In this document: positions 1 to 7,012 of the stretch, piece after piece
Layout: each line of letters starts with the position of its first letter
How positions within the stretch are numbered: position 1 is the first letter of the stretch
NCBI GenBank assembly: GCA_938028585.1
Contig: CALIZH010000418.1
Location: forward strand, 1-20,498
Origin: an uncultured Actinomyces sp.
Lineage (GTDB): Bacteria; Actinomycetota; Actinomycetes; Actinomycetales; Actinomycetaceae
Length of the DNA stretch: 20,498 bases
Direction: 5' to 3'
Translations under genes and position numbers: made by a program
Notes under the pieces: model-generated
The model's database searches: none
What the model was told of the DNA's origin: nothing
Seen by the model: only the letters and a program-made list of their open reading frames with translations

Positions 1-1
1 G

Positions 2-478
2 CCTCGTGAAAAGCTGCTCAAGTATGCCGACCAGATCGGTATTGAGGTTGATGATTACGCAGTCAACGGCAAGATCGTCGAGGATATCTTCGAAGAGCTC
101 GTTGCCTCGAAGCTGTGGGCACCGACCTTCGTCTATGACTTCCCCGAGGACACTTCTCCGCTGACCCGTTACCACCGTTCGCGTCCGGGCCTGACTGAGA
201 AGTGGGACCTGTATATTCGTGGTTTTGAGACCGCAACGGCATACTCTGAGCTCGCTGATCCCGTCGTTCAGCGTCAGCGCTTCGAAGCGCAGGCTCTGGC
301 AGCTGCCAATGGTGATCCCGAAGCCATGGTTTTGGATGAGGACTTCCTTATTGCTATGGAACAGGGCTTTCCGCCCTGTGGTGGCATGGGCATGGGAATT
401 GACCGCCTGCTGATGGTGCTGACCGGACAGGGAATCCGTGAAACGATCCCCTTCCCCTTGGTGAAGCGCCTGGGCTGA
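2..478 (+). CDS. lysS: Lysyl-tRNA synthetase, C-terminal part (partial)
   Basis: The reading frame enters from the left edge and covers about the last 158 residues of a class II lysyl-tRNA synthetase, which charges tRNA-Lys in the cytoplasm. Visible family features are the stretch TSPLTRYHRSRPGLTEKWDL, the catalytic-core strand YIRGFETATAYSEL, and class II motif 3 near the end (GMGMGIDRLLMVLTG), whose arginine contacts ATP. The protein ends shortly after IRETIPFPLVKRLG, as bacterial LysS proteins normally do. A strong stem-loop follows directly. The missing N-terminus (anticodon-binding OB fold and class II motifs 1-2) lies outside the window, so a fused membrane domain of the LysX type cannot be excluded. 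Confidence 0.93.
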   Translation, partial: PREKLLKYADQIGIEVDDYAVNGKIVEDIFEELVASKLWAPTFVYDFPEDTSPLTRYHRSRPGLTEKWDLYIRGFETATAYSELADPVVQRQRFEAQALAAANGDPEAMVLDEDFLIAMEQGFPPCGGMGMGIDRLLMVLTGQGIRETIPFPLVKRLG

Positions 479-484
479 GTACGT

Positions 485-527
485 AAAGGCGGCCGGTTTT
501 CGTCAATTGACGAGGCCGGCCGCCTTT
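485..527. terminator. Stem-loop terminator between lysS and the convergent sorC-type gene
   Basis: A perfect 12-bp inverted repeat (AAAGGCGGCCGG at 485-496, CCGGCCGCCTTT at 516-527) encloses a 19-nt loop that itself contains the palindrome CGTCAATTGACG (501-512). It lies 6 bp after the lysS stop and between two convergent genes. The short A and T runs at its ends mean it could act in both directions. Confidence 0.8.
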
Positions 528-600
528 GTGTGTAAAGAGTGCGCCTAAGTGCTGGTGGGTACTATCTGAAAACGCGGCGATAAAGCGTCACGGGTGCGGC

Positions 601-1566
601 TTAGGCGTGGGCGCGGTGGCGAACCAAATCCAGGAGTTCACGCGCAGCGCCATCATCCAAAACAAGATCGGTGATGACACCGGCGTGGAGTGCTCCCAGT
701 AGTGGTAGTGCCTTTGATGCGCCTGCCACGACGGCCAAGCGACGGGGGATTTTTCTTAGCGTTGCCGGGCTTGGTCCAGATGCGCGTTTGTTCAGATCCA
801 TGTCTGTCGATCCGTCTTCACGCAGAAGGACCGTGCAGACATCCCCAACAACGCCGTCTTCTTGAGCATGCGTAATTTCATCGGGATCCAAGAACCCTCC
901 CGAATAGACGCGCGATGGAAGTCGGGCAGAAAGTGAGCCGATTCCGAAGAGCGCGACATTCGCCGAATCAATCGTCGCAAGTACCGAGGTAACCGAACGT
1001 TCACGCCACAGTGCTTCCTTTGTTTCTGCGAAGTCAAAGAAAGCAGGGACGGGGAAGTGAACCATTCGGGCACCCAAAGCAGTAGCTGCGCGAGAAATAA
1101 TGGCATCCGCATAGGGGACACCCGATTCTGTCGCAGTTGCAGCGCCGTTGAGTTGCACCACCGTTGAACCAGGGAGATTTACCCGGGGAAGGCATCGGGT
1201 GACCTCAGAGGTCGTGTTACCCCATGCAATTCCAAGAGTGTCTCCGGGCTTGAGCATATCCACAAGGCGTTCAGCGGCTACTCGTGCAACATTGTGCAGC
1301 CGATTCACTTCCGTGTGAATGTCATGAACGGGAACGACTGATGTTCGAATTCCAAATATTTCGTTAATTTGGCCCGAGAGTGAACCGCGGTTTCCTGGGG
1401 TCGCAGCAACGGAGATGCGCACCAGACCGGAGTTTCGAGCGTAGGTCAGTAGGCGTGAAACAGACGAACGTGAAACACCGAGGTGGCGGGCGATGGTCTC
1501 CATCGTCTGCCCCTGCAGGTAATACATCGAGGCCGCTTCGTGGGCCTGTTCATCACGTATTGTCAC
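601..1566 (-). CDS. SorC/DeoR-type sugar-binding transcriptional regulator
   Basis: Predicted DNA-binding regulator of about 321 residues. The N-terminus has a helix-turn-helix of SorC type (GQTMETIARHLGVSRSSVSRLLTYAR). The remainder matches the sugar-phosphate-binding domain of that family: GDTLGIAWGNTTSEVTRCL, the VQLNGA strand, FGIGSL, and GVVGDVCTVLLREDG. Length is typical. I prefer the GTG at 1566 because AGGA lies just upstream and SorC proteins usually begin shortly before RDEQA. A GTG at 1587 would add seven residues but would place the start inside a 14-bp palindrome. The gene diverges from glycerol kinase, and matching palindromes lie near both promoters, so control of glpK and autoregulation are inferred. 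The effector is unknown; a phosphorylated polyol or triose would fit. Confidence 0.87.
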   Translation of the reverse strand: MTIRDEQAHEAASMYYLQGQTMETIARHLGVSRSSVSRLLTYARNSGLVRISVAATPGNRGSLSGQINEIFGIRTSVVPVHDIHTEVNRLHNVARVAAERLVDMLKPGDTLGIAWGNTTSEVTRCLPRVNLPGSTVVQLNGAATATESGVPYADAIISRAATALGARMVHFPVPAFFDFAETKEALWRERSVTSVLATIDSANVALFGIGSLSARLPSRVYSGGFLDPDEITHAQEDGVVGDVCTVLLREDGSTDMDLNKRASGPSPATLRKIPRRLAVVAGASKALPLLGALHAGVITDLVLDDGAARELLDLVRHRAHA

Positions 1567-1573
1567 ATTTCCT

Positions 1574-1579
1574 AGTATG
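1574..1579 (-). promoter_or_regulatory. Probable extended -10 element of the sorC-type gene
   Basis: On the minus strand TGGCATACT fits an extended -10 (TGnTATAAT-like). It lies about 7 nt before the preferred GTG at 1566, so the mRNA would be leaderless or nearly so. No convincing -35 box is seen, which is common for extended -10 promoters. Confidence 0.4.
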
Positions 1580-1582
1580 CCA

Positions 1583-1596
1583 TGCACAAGCGTGCA
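1583..1596. promoter_or_regulatory. 14-bp palindromic operator, copy 1 (near sorC-type promoter)
   Basis: TGCACAAGCGTGCA is a 5-4-5 inverted repeat directly upstream of the regulator's putative -10 box. It matches the copy at 1682-1695 at 11 of 14 positions, and its substitutions at positions 3 and 12 preserve the dyad. Consensus TGnACAArCGTnCA. Its position suits autorepression. Function is inferred from symmetry, duplication and position. Confidence 0.5.
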
Positions 1597-1681
1597 ACGG
1601 GATACATTTGATGAATCGCGTGTTTACGCCAAAAGCGAGCAAGTGAACCTCGTCAATTCGTGAATGGGGGATCTTCAGGCG

Positions 1682-1695
1682 TGAACAAACGTTCA
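1682..1695. promoter_or_regulatory. 14-bp palindromic operator, copy 2 (upstream of glpK promoter)
   Basis: TGAACAAACGTTCA is a 5-4-5 inverted repeat, the second copy of the motif at 1583-1596. TGAAC/GTTCA half-sites resemble those recognised by SorC-family proteins such as Bacillus DeoR. Its centre lies roughly 50 bp before the predicted glpK transcription start, just upstream of the expected -35 region, which would suit activation as well as repression. Confidence 0.5.
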
Positions 1696-1722
1696 GTGAA
1701 ATTATGGTGCATAGGCAATGAA

Positions 1723-1731
1723 TGAGATACT
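1723..1731 (+). promoter_or_regulatory. Probable extended -10 promoter of glpK
   Basis: TGAGATACT reads as TGn followed by GATACT, an extended -10 element. No good -35 hexamer is visible 17 bp upstream. It would give a leader of about 130 nt before the glpK start, and I see no recognised riboswitch in that leader. Confidence 0.35.
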
Positions 1732-1868
1732 AGAAGGATTCTTGGATCGTGCTTCGTTGCGCGGTGTTCCTCATGTTTGGGGAAAATCGTCATCGCTGCC
1801 GCAATCTACTTTCTCGCTTGCGCCCGAGTAGTGCACAACGACGTGACAACAACTCTGAAAGGACATTC

Positions 1869-3383
1869 ATGACTACCGAAAAATTTGTCATGGCGATCGA
1901 CCAAGGAACAACCTCCACACGTGCGATCATCTTCAATCACTCCGGTGAAATTCTCTCCGTTGGGCAGAAGGAATTCACTCAGATTTTCCCCAATCCAGGA
2001 TGGGTAGAGCACGACCCGATGGAAATTTGGGGTTCTGTGCGAACAGTTGTTGCCGAAGCCTTGCAAAAGGCAGAAATTAACCGTCACTCTCTTGCGGCTG
2101 TTGGAATTACAAACCAGCGAGAGACCACCGTAGTGTGGGATAAGAACACCGGAGAGCCGGTCTACAACGCAATCGTCTGGCAAGACATGCGGACCTCCGA
2201 CATCGTAAAAGAACTCGAGGGGGAGGAAGGACCTGATCGCTTCCGTCAGATCTGTGGCCTTGGGCTCTCACCCTATTTCTCAGGCTCAAAGATTAAGTGG
2301 ATTCTCGACAACGTTGAGGGAGCGCGTCAGCGTGCCGAGGCCGGGGACCTCCTCTTCGGCAACACCGACTGCTGGGTTTTGTGGAATCTGACGGGCGGGG
2401 TCAATGGCGGTGTGCACTGCACCGATGTCACCAACGCCTCGCGCACGATGCTTATGGATATCCGTACGCTTCAGTGGCGTGAGGACGTATGCGAGATCTT
2501 CGGGATCCCCATGTCGATGCTCCCCGAAATCAAATCGTCTTCTGAGATCTACGGTTATGGACGGAAGAATGGCTTGCTCGTCGATACCCCGATCTCGGGC
2601 ATCCTCGGTGATCAGCAAGCTGCAACTTTCGGCCAGGCATGCTTTGAAAAGGGTATGGCGAAGAACACCTACGGAACTGGCTGCTTCATGCTGATGAATA
2701 CCGGTATCGAGCCGGTCTTTTCTGAAAACGGTCTGCTCACAACAGTCGCTTACAAGATCGGTGACCAGGATCCGGTCTACGCCCTTGAAGGCTCGATCGC
2801 CATCGCCGGTTCACTGACCCAATGGATGCGCGATAACCTGGGACTCATTGAAGAATCGAAGGATATTCAGGCACTTGCTCAGACCGTTGACGATAACGGG
2901 GGAGTCTACTTCGTTCCGGCATTCTCAGGACTCTTCGCACCCTACTGGCGTTCTGATGCGCGTGGGGCAATTGTGGGACTGACTCGCTATGTCAACAAGG
3001 GACACATCGCCCGCGCCGTCGAAGAGTCGACGGCATTCCAAAGTGCGGAAGTCCTCGACGCAATGAACGCGGACGCGGGAGTGCCGCTCAGGGAACTTAA
3101 GGTTGACGGTGGAATGACGCATGACAACCTCGTCATGCAGTTCCAAGCCGACCTATGTGGCGTAGACGTTGTTCGCCCGAAAGTCATTGAGACGACTGCT
3201 CTGGGCGCGGCCTATGCGGCTGGAATTGCTGTTGGTTTCTGGTCAGGAACCGAAGATATCGTGGCCAACTGGCAGGAAGGAAAACGCTGGACTCCTACGA
3301 TGGATGCCGCCGAGCGTGATCGCACCTACCGTCTGTGGAAGAAGGCCGTGACGAGAACTTTCGATTGGGTCGAAGAAGAGTAG
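1869..3383 (+). CDS. glpK: Glycerol kinase
   Basis: Transfers phosphate from ATP to glycerol, giving sn-glycerol 3-phosphate in the cytoplasm. The 504-residue protein has the usual FGGY-kinase layout: N-terminal phosphate-binding motif MAIDQGTTSTRAIIF, GWVEHDPMEIW, GITNQRETTVVWD, the GDQQAA segment, NTYGTGCFMLMNTG, and the second FGGY signature GGMTHDNLVMQFQADLCGVDV. The frame is open upstream to 1749, but ATG at 1869 is preferred: it has AAAGGA five bases before it and begins at the normal family N-terminus (MTTEKFVMAIDQG). No glycerol facilitator or glycerol-3-phosphate dehydrogenase gene is adjacent. The gene is divergent from a SorC-type regulator, which probably controls it. Confidence 0.96.
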   Translation: MTTEKFVMAIDQGTTSTRAIIFNHSGEILSVGQKEFTQIFPNPGWVEHDPMEIWGSVRTVVAEALQKAEINRHSLAAVGITNQRETTVVWDKNTGEPVYNAIVWQDMRTSDIVKELEGEEGPDRFRQICGLGLSPYFSGSKIKWILDNVEGARQRAEAGDLLFGNTDCWVLWNLTGGVNGGVHCTDVTNASRTMLMDIRTLQWREDVCEIFGIPMSMLPEIKSSSEIYGYGRKNGLLVDTPISGILGDQQAATFGQACFEKGMAKNTYGTGCFMLMNTGIEPVFSENGLLTTVAYKIGDQDPVYALEGSIAIAGSLTQWMRDNLGLIEESKDIQALAQTVDDNGGVYFVPAFSGLFAPYWRSDARGAIVGLTRYVNKGHIARAVEESTAFQSAEVLDAMNADAGVPLRELKVDGGMTHDNLVMQFQADLCGVDVVRPKVIETTALGAAYAAGIAVGFWSGTEDIVANWQEGKRWTPTMDAAERDRTYRLWKKAVTRTFDWVEEE

Positions 3384-3407
3384 ATGAAGGGGCGCGCGTA
3401 AAAACAC

Positions 3408-3456
3408 TCAACGGGATCCTAAGGGCCATATAGGATTGCTCTATGGATCCCGTTGA
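3408..3456. repeat. 12-bp inverted repeat enclosing the ribosome site and start of the NYN gene
   Basis: TCAACGGGATCC (3408-3419) and GGATCCCGTTGA (3445-3456) are perfect inverted copies separated by 25 bp. The loop carries the putative ribosome site AGGA, and the final G of the ATG begins the right arm. In RNA the first codons would be paired with the leader. No T-run follows, so this is not an ordinary terminator. Confidence 0.75.
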
Positions 3457-4015
3457 CGTTGAAGAGACCTACCTCCTGATCGATGGTGAAAATATCGATG
3501 CCACACTTGGGCTTTCCGTTCTGGATCGTCGCCCAACTCCCGATGAGCGTCCCCGCTGGGATCGCATTCGCGAGGCGACTGAACAGCTCTGGGACCAGCA
3601 CGTGCGTGGCCTTTTCTACCTGAATGGAACCTCAGGTTACCTTCCCATGGGCTTTATTCAAGCGCTCCATGCAATGGGTTACCGCGCTCTTCCCCTAGCT
3701 GGTCCAGACGACATGAAGGTCGTTGATGTCGGTATTCAACGCACCCTTGAAGCCATTGCAGAGCAGGGCTCGGGCTCAGTCATTTTGGCTTCTCACGACG
3801 CTGATTTCCTGCCGCAAATTCAGGATCTGCTTGAAAACGGACACCACGTCGGGATTATGTGTTTCAAGGAGTTCCTCTCCAGCCAGTTCCACGAACTGGA
3901 AGATCTGGGCCTTGAAATCATTGACCTTGAATACGATGCGCACGCATTCCAAGTACAGCTTCCACGCATTCACATCATCGATATCGACGACTTCGACCCC
4001 TTCGATTACCTCTGA
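3443..4015 (+). CDS. NYN-domain protein (LabA/DUF88-like putative RNase)
   Basis: A 190-residue protein with the acidic motifs of NYN (PIN-like) domains: LLIDGENID near residue 10, KVVDVGIQRTLEAI near residue 93, and ILASHDADFLPQIQDLLENGHHVGIM near residues 113-138. The aspartates in these motifs normally bind a divalent metal, so a role as an RNA-processing nuclease is likely from family knowledge; the substrate is unknown. The C-terminus is acidic and hydrophobic (HIIDIDDFDPFDYL). The ATG at 3443 has AGGA about eight bases upstream. The gene follows glpK by 59 bp without an obvious terminator, so some read-through is possible, but the start region is folded into an inverted repeat. Confidence 0.85.
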   Translation: MDPVDVEETYLLIDGENIDATLGLSVLDRRPTPDERPRWDRIREATEQLWDQHVRGLFYLNGTSGYLPMGFIQALHAMGYRALPLAGPDDMKVVDVGIQRTLEAIAEQGSGSVILASHDADFLPQIQDLLENGHHVGIMCFKEFLSSQFHELEDLGLEIIDLEYDAHAFQVQLPRIHIIDIDDFDPFDYL

Positions 4016-4020
4016 CATAC

Positions 4021-4055
4021 AAAAATGTGGGCCCTGGATCAGGGCCCACATTTTT
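4021..4055. terminator. Bidirectional terminator between NYN gene and pspA
   Basis: A perfect 15-bp inverted repeat (AAAAATGTGGGCCCT, loop GGATC, AGGGCCCACATTTTT). Five T's end the stem on each strand, so it can terminate both converging genes. It lies 6 bp after the NYN stop and 10 bp from the pspA stop. Confidence 0.9.
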
Positions 4056-4065
4056 ATGCTGTCAA

Positions 4066-4782
4066 TCAGTGCTGCTGCTTCAGTGCTGCAAGACGAGCTT
4101 CGATTTCAGCCTGCGAAGAATCGGTCTCCAGCTCTGCGAACTGTGAATCCAGCGAGGAGGTCGCAACCTCAGCCTTGCCCTGGGCCATTGCCTCGGCTCG
4201 ACGAACCTTGTCCTCGAAGCGCGAGAGCTCGGAGGTCGGGTCAAGAACATTGATCGAGGCAACTGCATCCGAAACCTGTGCCTGTGCCTCGGCGGCCTTC
4301 TGGCGTGCCACCAGCTGATCGCGCTTGGTCTTGAGCTCGCTGAGCTTGTCCTTCATCTGGACCAGACCATTCTTGAGCTTGTCGACAACCTCGCGCTGAG
4401 AAGCGATCAGCGGCTCAGCGTTCTTTGCTTCGCCTTCGAACTGGATCTGCTTGCCGATGGCGACGCGAGCCAGATCGTCCCACTTCTCTGCCCCGGCCTG
4501 GTCGCCGGCTGCGCGCATTTCCTCTGCCTTTGCCGAGGCCGCGGCTGCCTTGCGTCCCCAATCTGCAGCTACAGTGACATCCTCATCGTGGTCCTTCTCG
4601 GCCAAACGGAGGTTGCCAACGGTCTGTGCGACTGCGGTCTCTGCTTCTGCGATCGAGTTCGTGTAGTCACGAATCAGCTGATCAATCATCTTCTGAGGGT
4701 CCTCGGCACGGTCGAGGAGCGCATTGATGTTTGCCTTTGCGAGCTGAGAAATACGTCCAAGAATGGTTTGCTTTTCCGCCAT
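4066..4782 (-). CDS. pspA: PspA/IM30 family phage-shock protein
   Basis: A 238-residue, almost entirely helical, charged protein of the PspA/Vipp1 (ESCRT-III-like) family. The N-terminal MAEKQTILGRISQLAKANINALLDRAEDPQKMIDQLIRDY corresponds to the membrane-binding helix and start of helix 1. Long coiled coils follow (about residues 25-190) with the typical KNGLVQMKDKLSELKTKRDQLVARQKAAEAQ segment. These proteins assemble on the inner face of the membrane and protect it under envelope stress. The start is fixed by a strong AAGGAGG seven bases upstream. It lies 51 bp after the TPM-domain gene on the same strand, so the two probably form an operon. Confidence 0.92.
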   Translation of the reverse strand: MAEKQTILGRISQLAKANINALLDRAEDPQKMIDQLIRDYTNSIAEAETAVAQTVGNLRLAEKDHDEDVTVAADWGRKAAAASAKAEEMRAAGDQAGAEKWDDLARVAIGKQIQFEGEAKNAEPLIASQREVVDKLKNGLVQMKDKLSELKTKRDQLVARQKAAEAQAQVSDAVASINVLDPTSELSRFEDKVRRAEAMAQGKAEVATSSLDSQFAELETDSSQAEIEARLAALKQQH

Positions 4783-4833
4783 TGTTTCCTCCTTGATGGG
4801 ACGGGAAAAATTATGATTGAACTATATCCTATT

Positions 4834-6918
4834 TCAGAACGATCCGGTGTGACCTGATCCGTTGGAACCGCCGAAGCCGCCCCCGCCGAAGCCGCCCCCG
4901 CTGAAGCCACCTCCACCGAAGTTTCCTCCGCTGGAACCGCCCCAACTGGAACCACCCCAGCTGGAACCGCCCCCACCCCAATGGTCACGACGTGAACTTC
5001 CTCCATTGAGCACTCCATTCAAGACAGACCACACAAGCATGCTGCCCATTCCGATCCCGTTGACAATTGAGTCACCCGTTGTGGAGCGTTGCGGAGCGTT
5101 CAGGGGAGCATTGATCGCGGCCTGCGCGTAGGTAATTGCGTTTCGCGCTTGACCGGCAGCAGTCTCGTCATTTCCTTGGTTATGATAGGAGTGCGCACTC
5201 TGAAGTGAGGACTGCGCGAAAGAAAGATTTGAGCGTGCGTCGAAGCCAACCAGGGTGCCGTGACTTGTCACGTGTTGGCTTGCGCGCGCGACATCGGAAT
5301 CAGCCTGAGCCAAAAGTGCGTCAATTCCTGACTCAGCTCGCTGGCTGCGTTCTTCTGCGCTACGTAAGGGTGCCAAGGCCTCGTCAAGCGCAGCTTCCGC
5401 AACGCGTAAAGACTCAAGCGCGACCAAAGGATCGCCCTTCCCGTTCTGTGCGGCATTGCCGGCGTTAATTGCTTCTTGAGCGGAGGCTACCAGCTGCTGG
5501 AATGCGTTTGGATCCGCATGAAGGCGAGTCACATCGGAAATATCCGAGGTAATTGAACCGATTGCAGCGGTCAAAAGTTCCGAAGAACGCGAAAGTTGAT
5601 CGGGGGCTTGGGTGATGGCTTCGAGCTGATGACGTGCCAGCGCCAGAGCCCGACGTGCAACTTCGAGGATCTGAAGCGCGTTCTGGCCGTTACTCTCGTT
5701 CGCTAGGGCCTCGTTTGCGCTGCTTTCGGCCTGATCCAAGAGGGCGCGGGCCTGGTCGGGACGTCCCTTGAGGGAGGCGACGGCCTCGGGAGAATAGGCG
5801 AGCTGGAGGGTCTGAAGGTCCATCTCCGCCTGAGTCACTTGAGCGCGAGTCTGCGCAATCATCTCGAGCAACTCGCGGGCTTGCTGGCCGATATTCGCAA
5901 CCTGGTTACGACGCTGAGTGAACGCATTTTTCTCTGCAACCAACTGGTTCATTGCAACGTTGAGTTTCCCGACAAACTCTTGGAATTCGTAGGGAGAGCG
6001 TGGGTGGGTCCCATCCTCATTTTCACGCTGCATGGTGAAACCCGTATTGACCAGTGCTCGCGCCGTTTCAAGCGCCTGAGAGTAGGACTTAACGGACTCC
6101 GGGCCGAATTGAGCACGGGCGAATTGGATTTCGTCGTCACTTGAACGAACAATGTCGTCTGCGTCCAGCAGAAGGCGTGCAAGATCCAAGGTCTGCTGAA
6201 CATGCTCCTGAGCCTGATTGCGCACGACGTTTTTGTGTGTCTTGCGTTGAGAACGCATAACAATAATCAGAAATACGATGATGATAGCGGGAAGCAAAAG
6301 GAACGGAGCCATTGCGCCGATGACCATCGCCAGTGAGATCGAGTTGCGCGTGGAGCTGTGAGAAGTCGTCGCGCTGGACTTTGTTGCCGCCGACGAGGCC
6401 GTGGTGGGTTTAGTTGTTAGTCCCGCTTCCAGTTCGGTAACGAAAAGGCTGAGGCCAGTAGCTAAAGTCGATTCGTCCAGGGGATCTGCCTTGCTCAGCA
6501 CTTCCCTTAATCCCGAGAATGCGCTCACAACCGTCGCGTCATCGATCCCTTTTTGATTTGAATTGCCGCAGGTGGCCGTCTGGCGTTCTTGCGTTGCAAT
6601 CACTAAGACCAGTGAAGAACTGGATAGGCCCGATTGGGTACCGACCGTGTTACACCATTCCAGAGGGGCTGTTCCTGAAAAATCTGGGACCACGACGATG
6701 TAGGTATCCAAACCTTTTCTTTGAAGGGCGCGCAGTTCTCTATTAATGGATTGAACTGAGTTCTCAGACAGGAACGAGGCCGTATCCGTCAGGTTTGTTG
6801 TTACGGTCACCGGTGAATCGGCGCGCGCAATTCCGGCCGGTAGACACGTCGCGACAAGTACCGTAGCAAGTGCGGCGAGAAAAGCCATACAACGAGAGCG
6901 GAAAGCGTGGTAAAACAT
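4834..6918 (-). CDS. TPM-domain membrane protein with coiled-coil region and Gly-rich tail
   Basis: A protein of about 694 residues. A signal peptide (MAFLAALATVLVATCLPAGIARADS) leads into an extracellular TPM domain (roughly residues 36-170; LSENSVQSINRELRALQRKGLDTYIVVVPDF). Next come a Ser/Thr-rich linker and a single membrane helix near residues 196-222 (MVIGAMAPFLLLPAIIIVFLIIV). A long charged helical region of about 400 residues follows, with a glycine-rich tail containing GGSSWGGSSWGGSS and GGGFGGGGFGG. TPM proteins are often encoded beside PspA in actinobacteria, and this gene precedes pspA here, so an envelope-stress role is inferred. ATG at 6918 is chosen; a GTG at 6924 would add two residues. 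Neither has a good ribosome site, and TACACT lies just upstream, so a leaderless transcript is possible. Confidence 0.88.
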   Translation of the reverse strand: MFYHAFRSRCMAFLAALATVLVATCLPAGIARADSPVTVTTNLTDTASFLSENSVQSINRELRALQRKGLDTYIVVVPDFSGTAPLEWCNTVGTQSGLSSSSLVLVIATQERQTATCGNSNQKGIDDATVVSAFSGLREVLSKADPLDESTLATGLSLFVTELEAGLTTKPTTASSAATKSSATTSHSSTRNSISLAMVIGAMAPFLLLPAIIIVFLIIVMRSQRKTHKNVVRNQAQEHVQQTLDLARLLLDADDIVRSSDDEIQFARAQFGPESVKSYSQALETARALVNTGFTMQRENEDGTHPRSPYEFQEFVGKLNVAMNQLVAEKNAFTQRRNQVANIGQQARELLEMIAQTRAQVTQAEMDLQTLQLAYSPEAVASLKGRPDQARALLDQAESSANEALANESNGQNALQILEVARRALALARHQLEAITQAPDQLSRSSELLTAAIGSITSDISDVTRLHADPNAFQQLVASAQEAINAGNAAQNGKGDPLVALESLRVAEAALDEALAPLRSAEERSQRAESGIDALLAQADSDVARASQHVTSHGTLVGFDARSNLSFAQSSLQSAHSYHNQGNDETAAGQARNAITYAQAAINAPLNAPQRSTTGDSIVNGIGMGSMLVWSVLNGVLNGGSSRRDHWGGGGSSWGGSSWGGSSGGNFGGGGFSGGGFGGGGFGGSNGSGHTGSF
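4868..4980. repeat. Degenerate short tandem repeats encoding the Gly-rich tail
   Basis: Repeating units of the type CCGCCCCCG/AAGCC and CTGGAACCGCCCC (plus strand) encode GGFGGG and SSWGG repeats at the end of the TPM-domain protein. The copies are imperfect but close enough for slippage or recombination. Confidence 0.55.
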
Positions 6919-6931
6919 AGCCACTAGTGTA

Positions 6932-6988
6932 CGGCTAAGAAGCGTTTGATTGACGCGCCATCTATGATGGAAGATACGTCCTTAGCCG
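6932..6988. promoter_or_regulatory. 8-bp inverted repeat spanning the divergent TPM/csp promoter region
   Basis: CGGCTAAG (6932-6939) and CTTAGCCG (6981-6988) are perfect inverted copies 41 bp apart. They bracket the csp promoter. The left copy lies directly upstream of the TACACT -10-like box of the TPM gene. It could be a shared regulator site; no regulator is known. Confidence 0.35.
6950..6978 (+). promoter_or_regulatory. Promoter of the csp-DUF3027 operon
   Basis: TTGACG (6950-6955), 17-bp spacer, GATACG (6973-6978): a good match to housekeeping sigma consensus in box sequence and spacing. It is placed 35 bp before the csp start codon. Confidence 0.65.
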
Positions 6989-7012
6989 ATGACACAGGAA
7001 GGAGTGCACAGA

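Noticed and set aside
1749..1868. N-terminal extension of glycerol kinase by 40 codons
   Set aside because: It lacks a ribosome site and the extension is unlike glycerol kinases, while ATG 1869 has AAAGGA upstream and starts at the normal family position.
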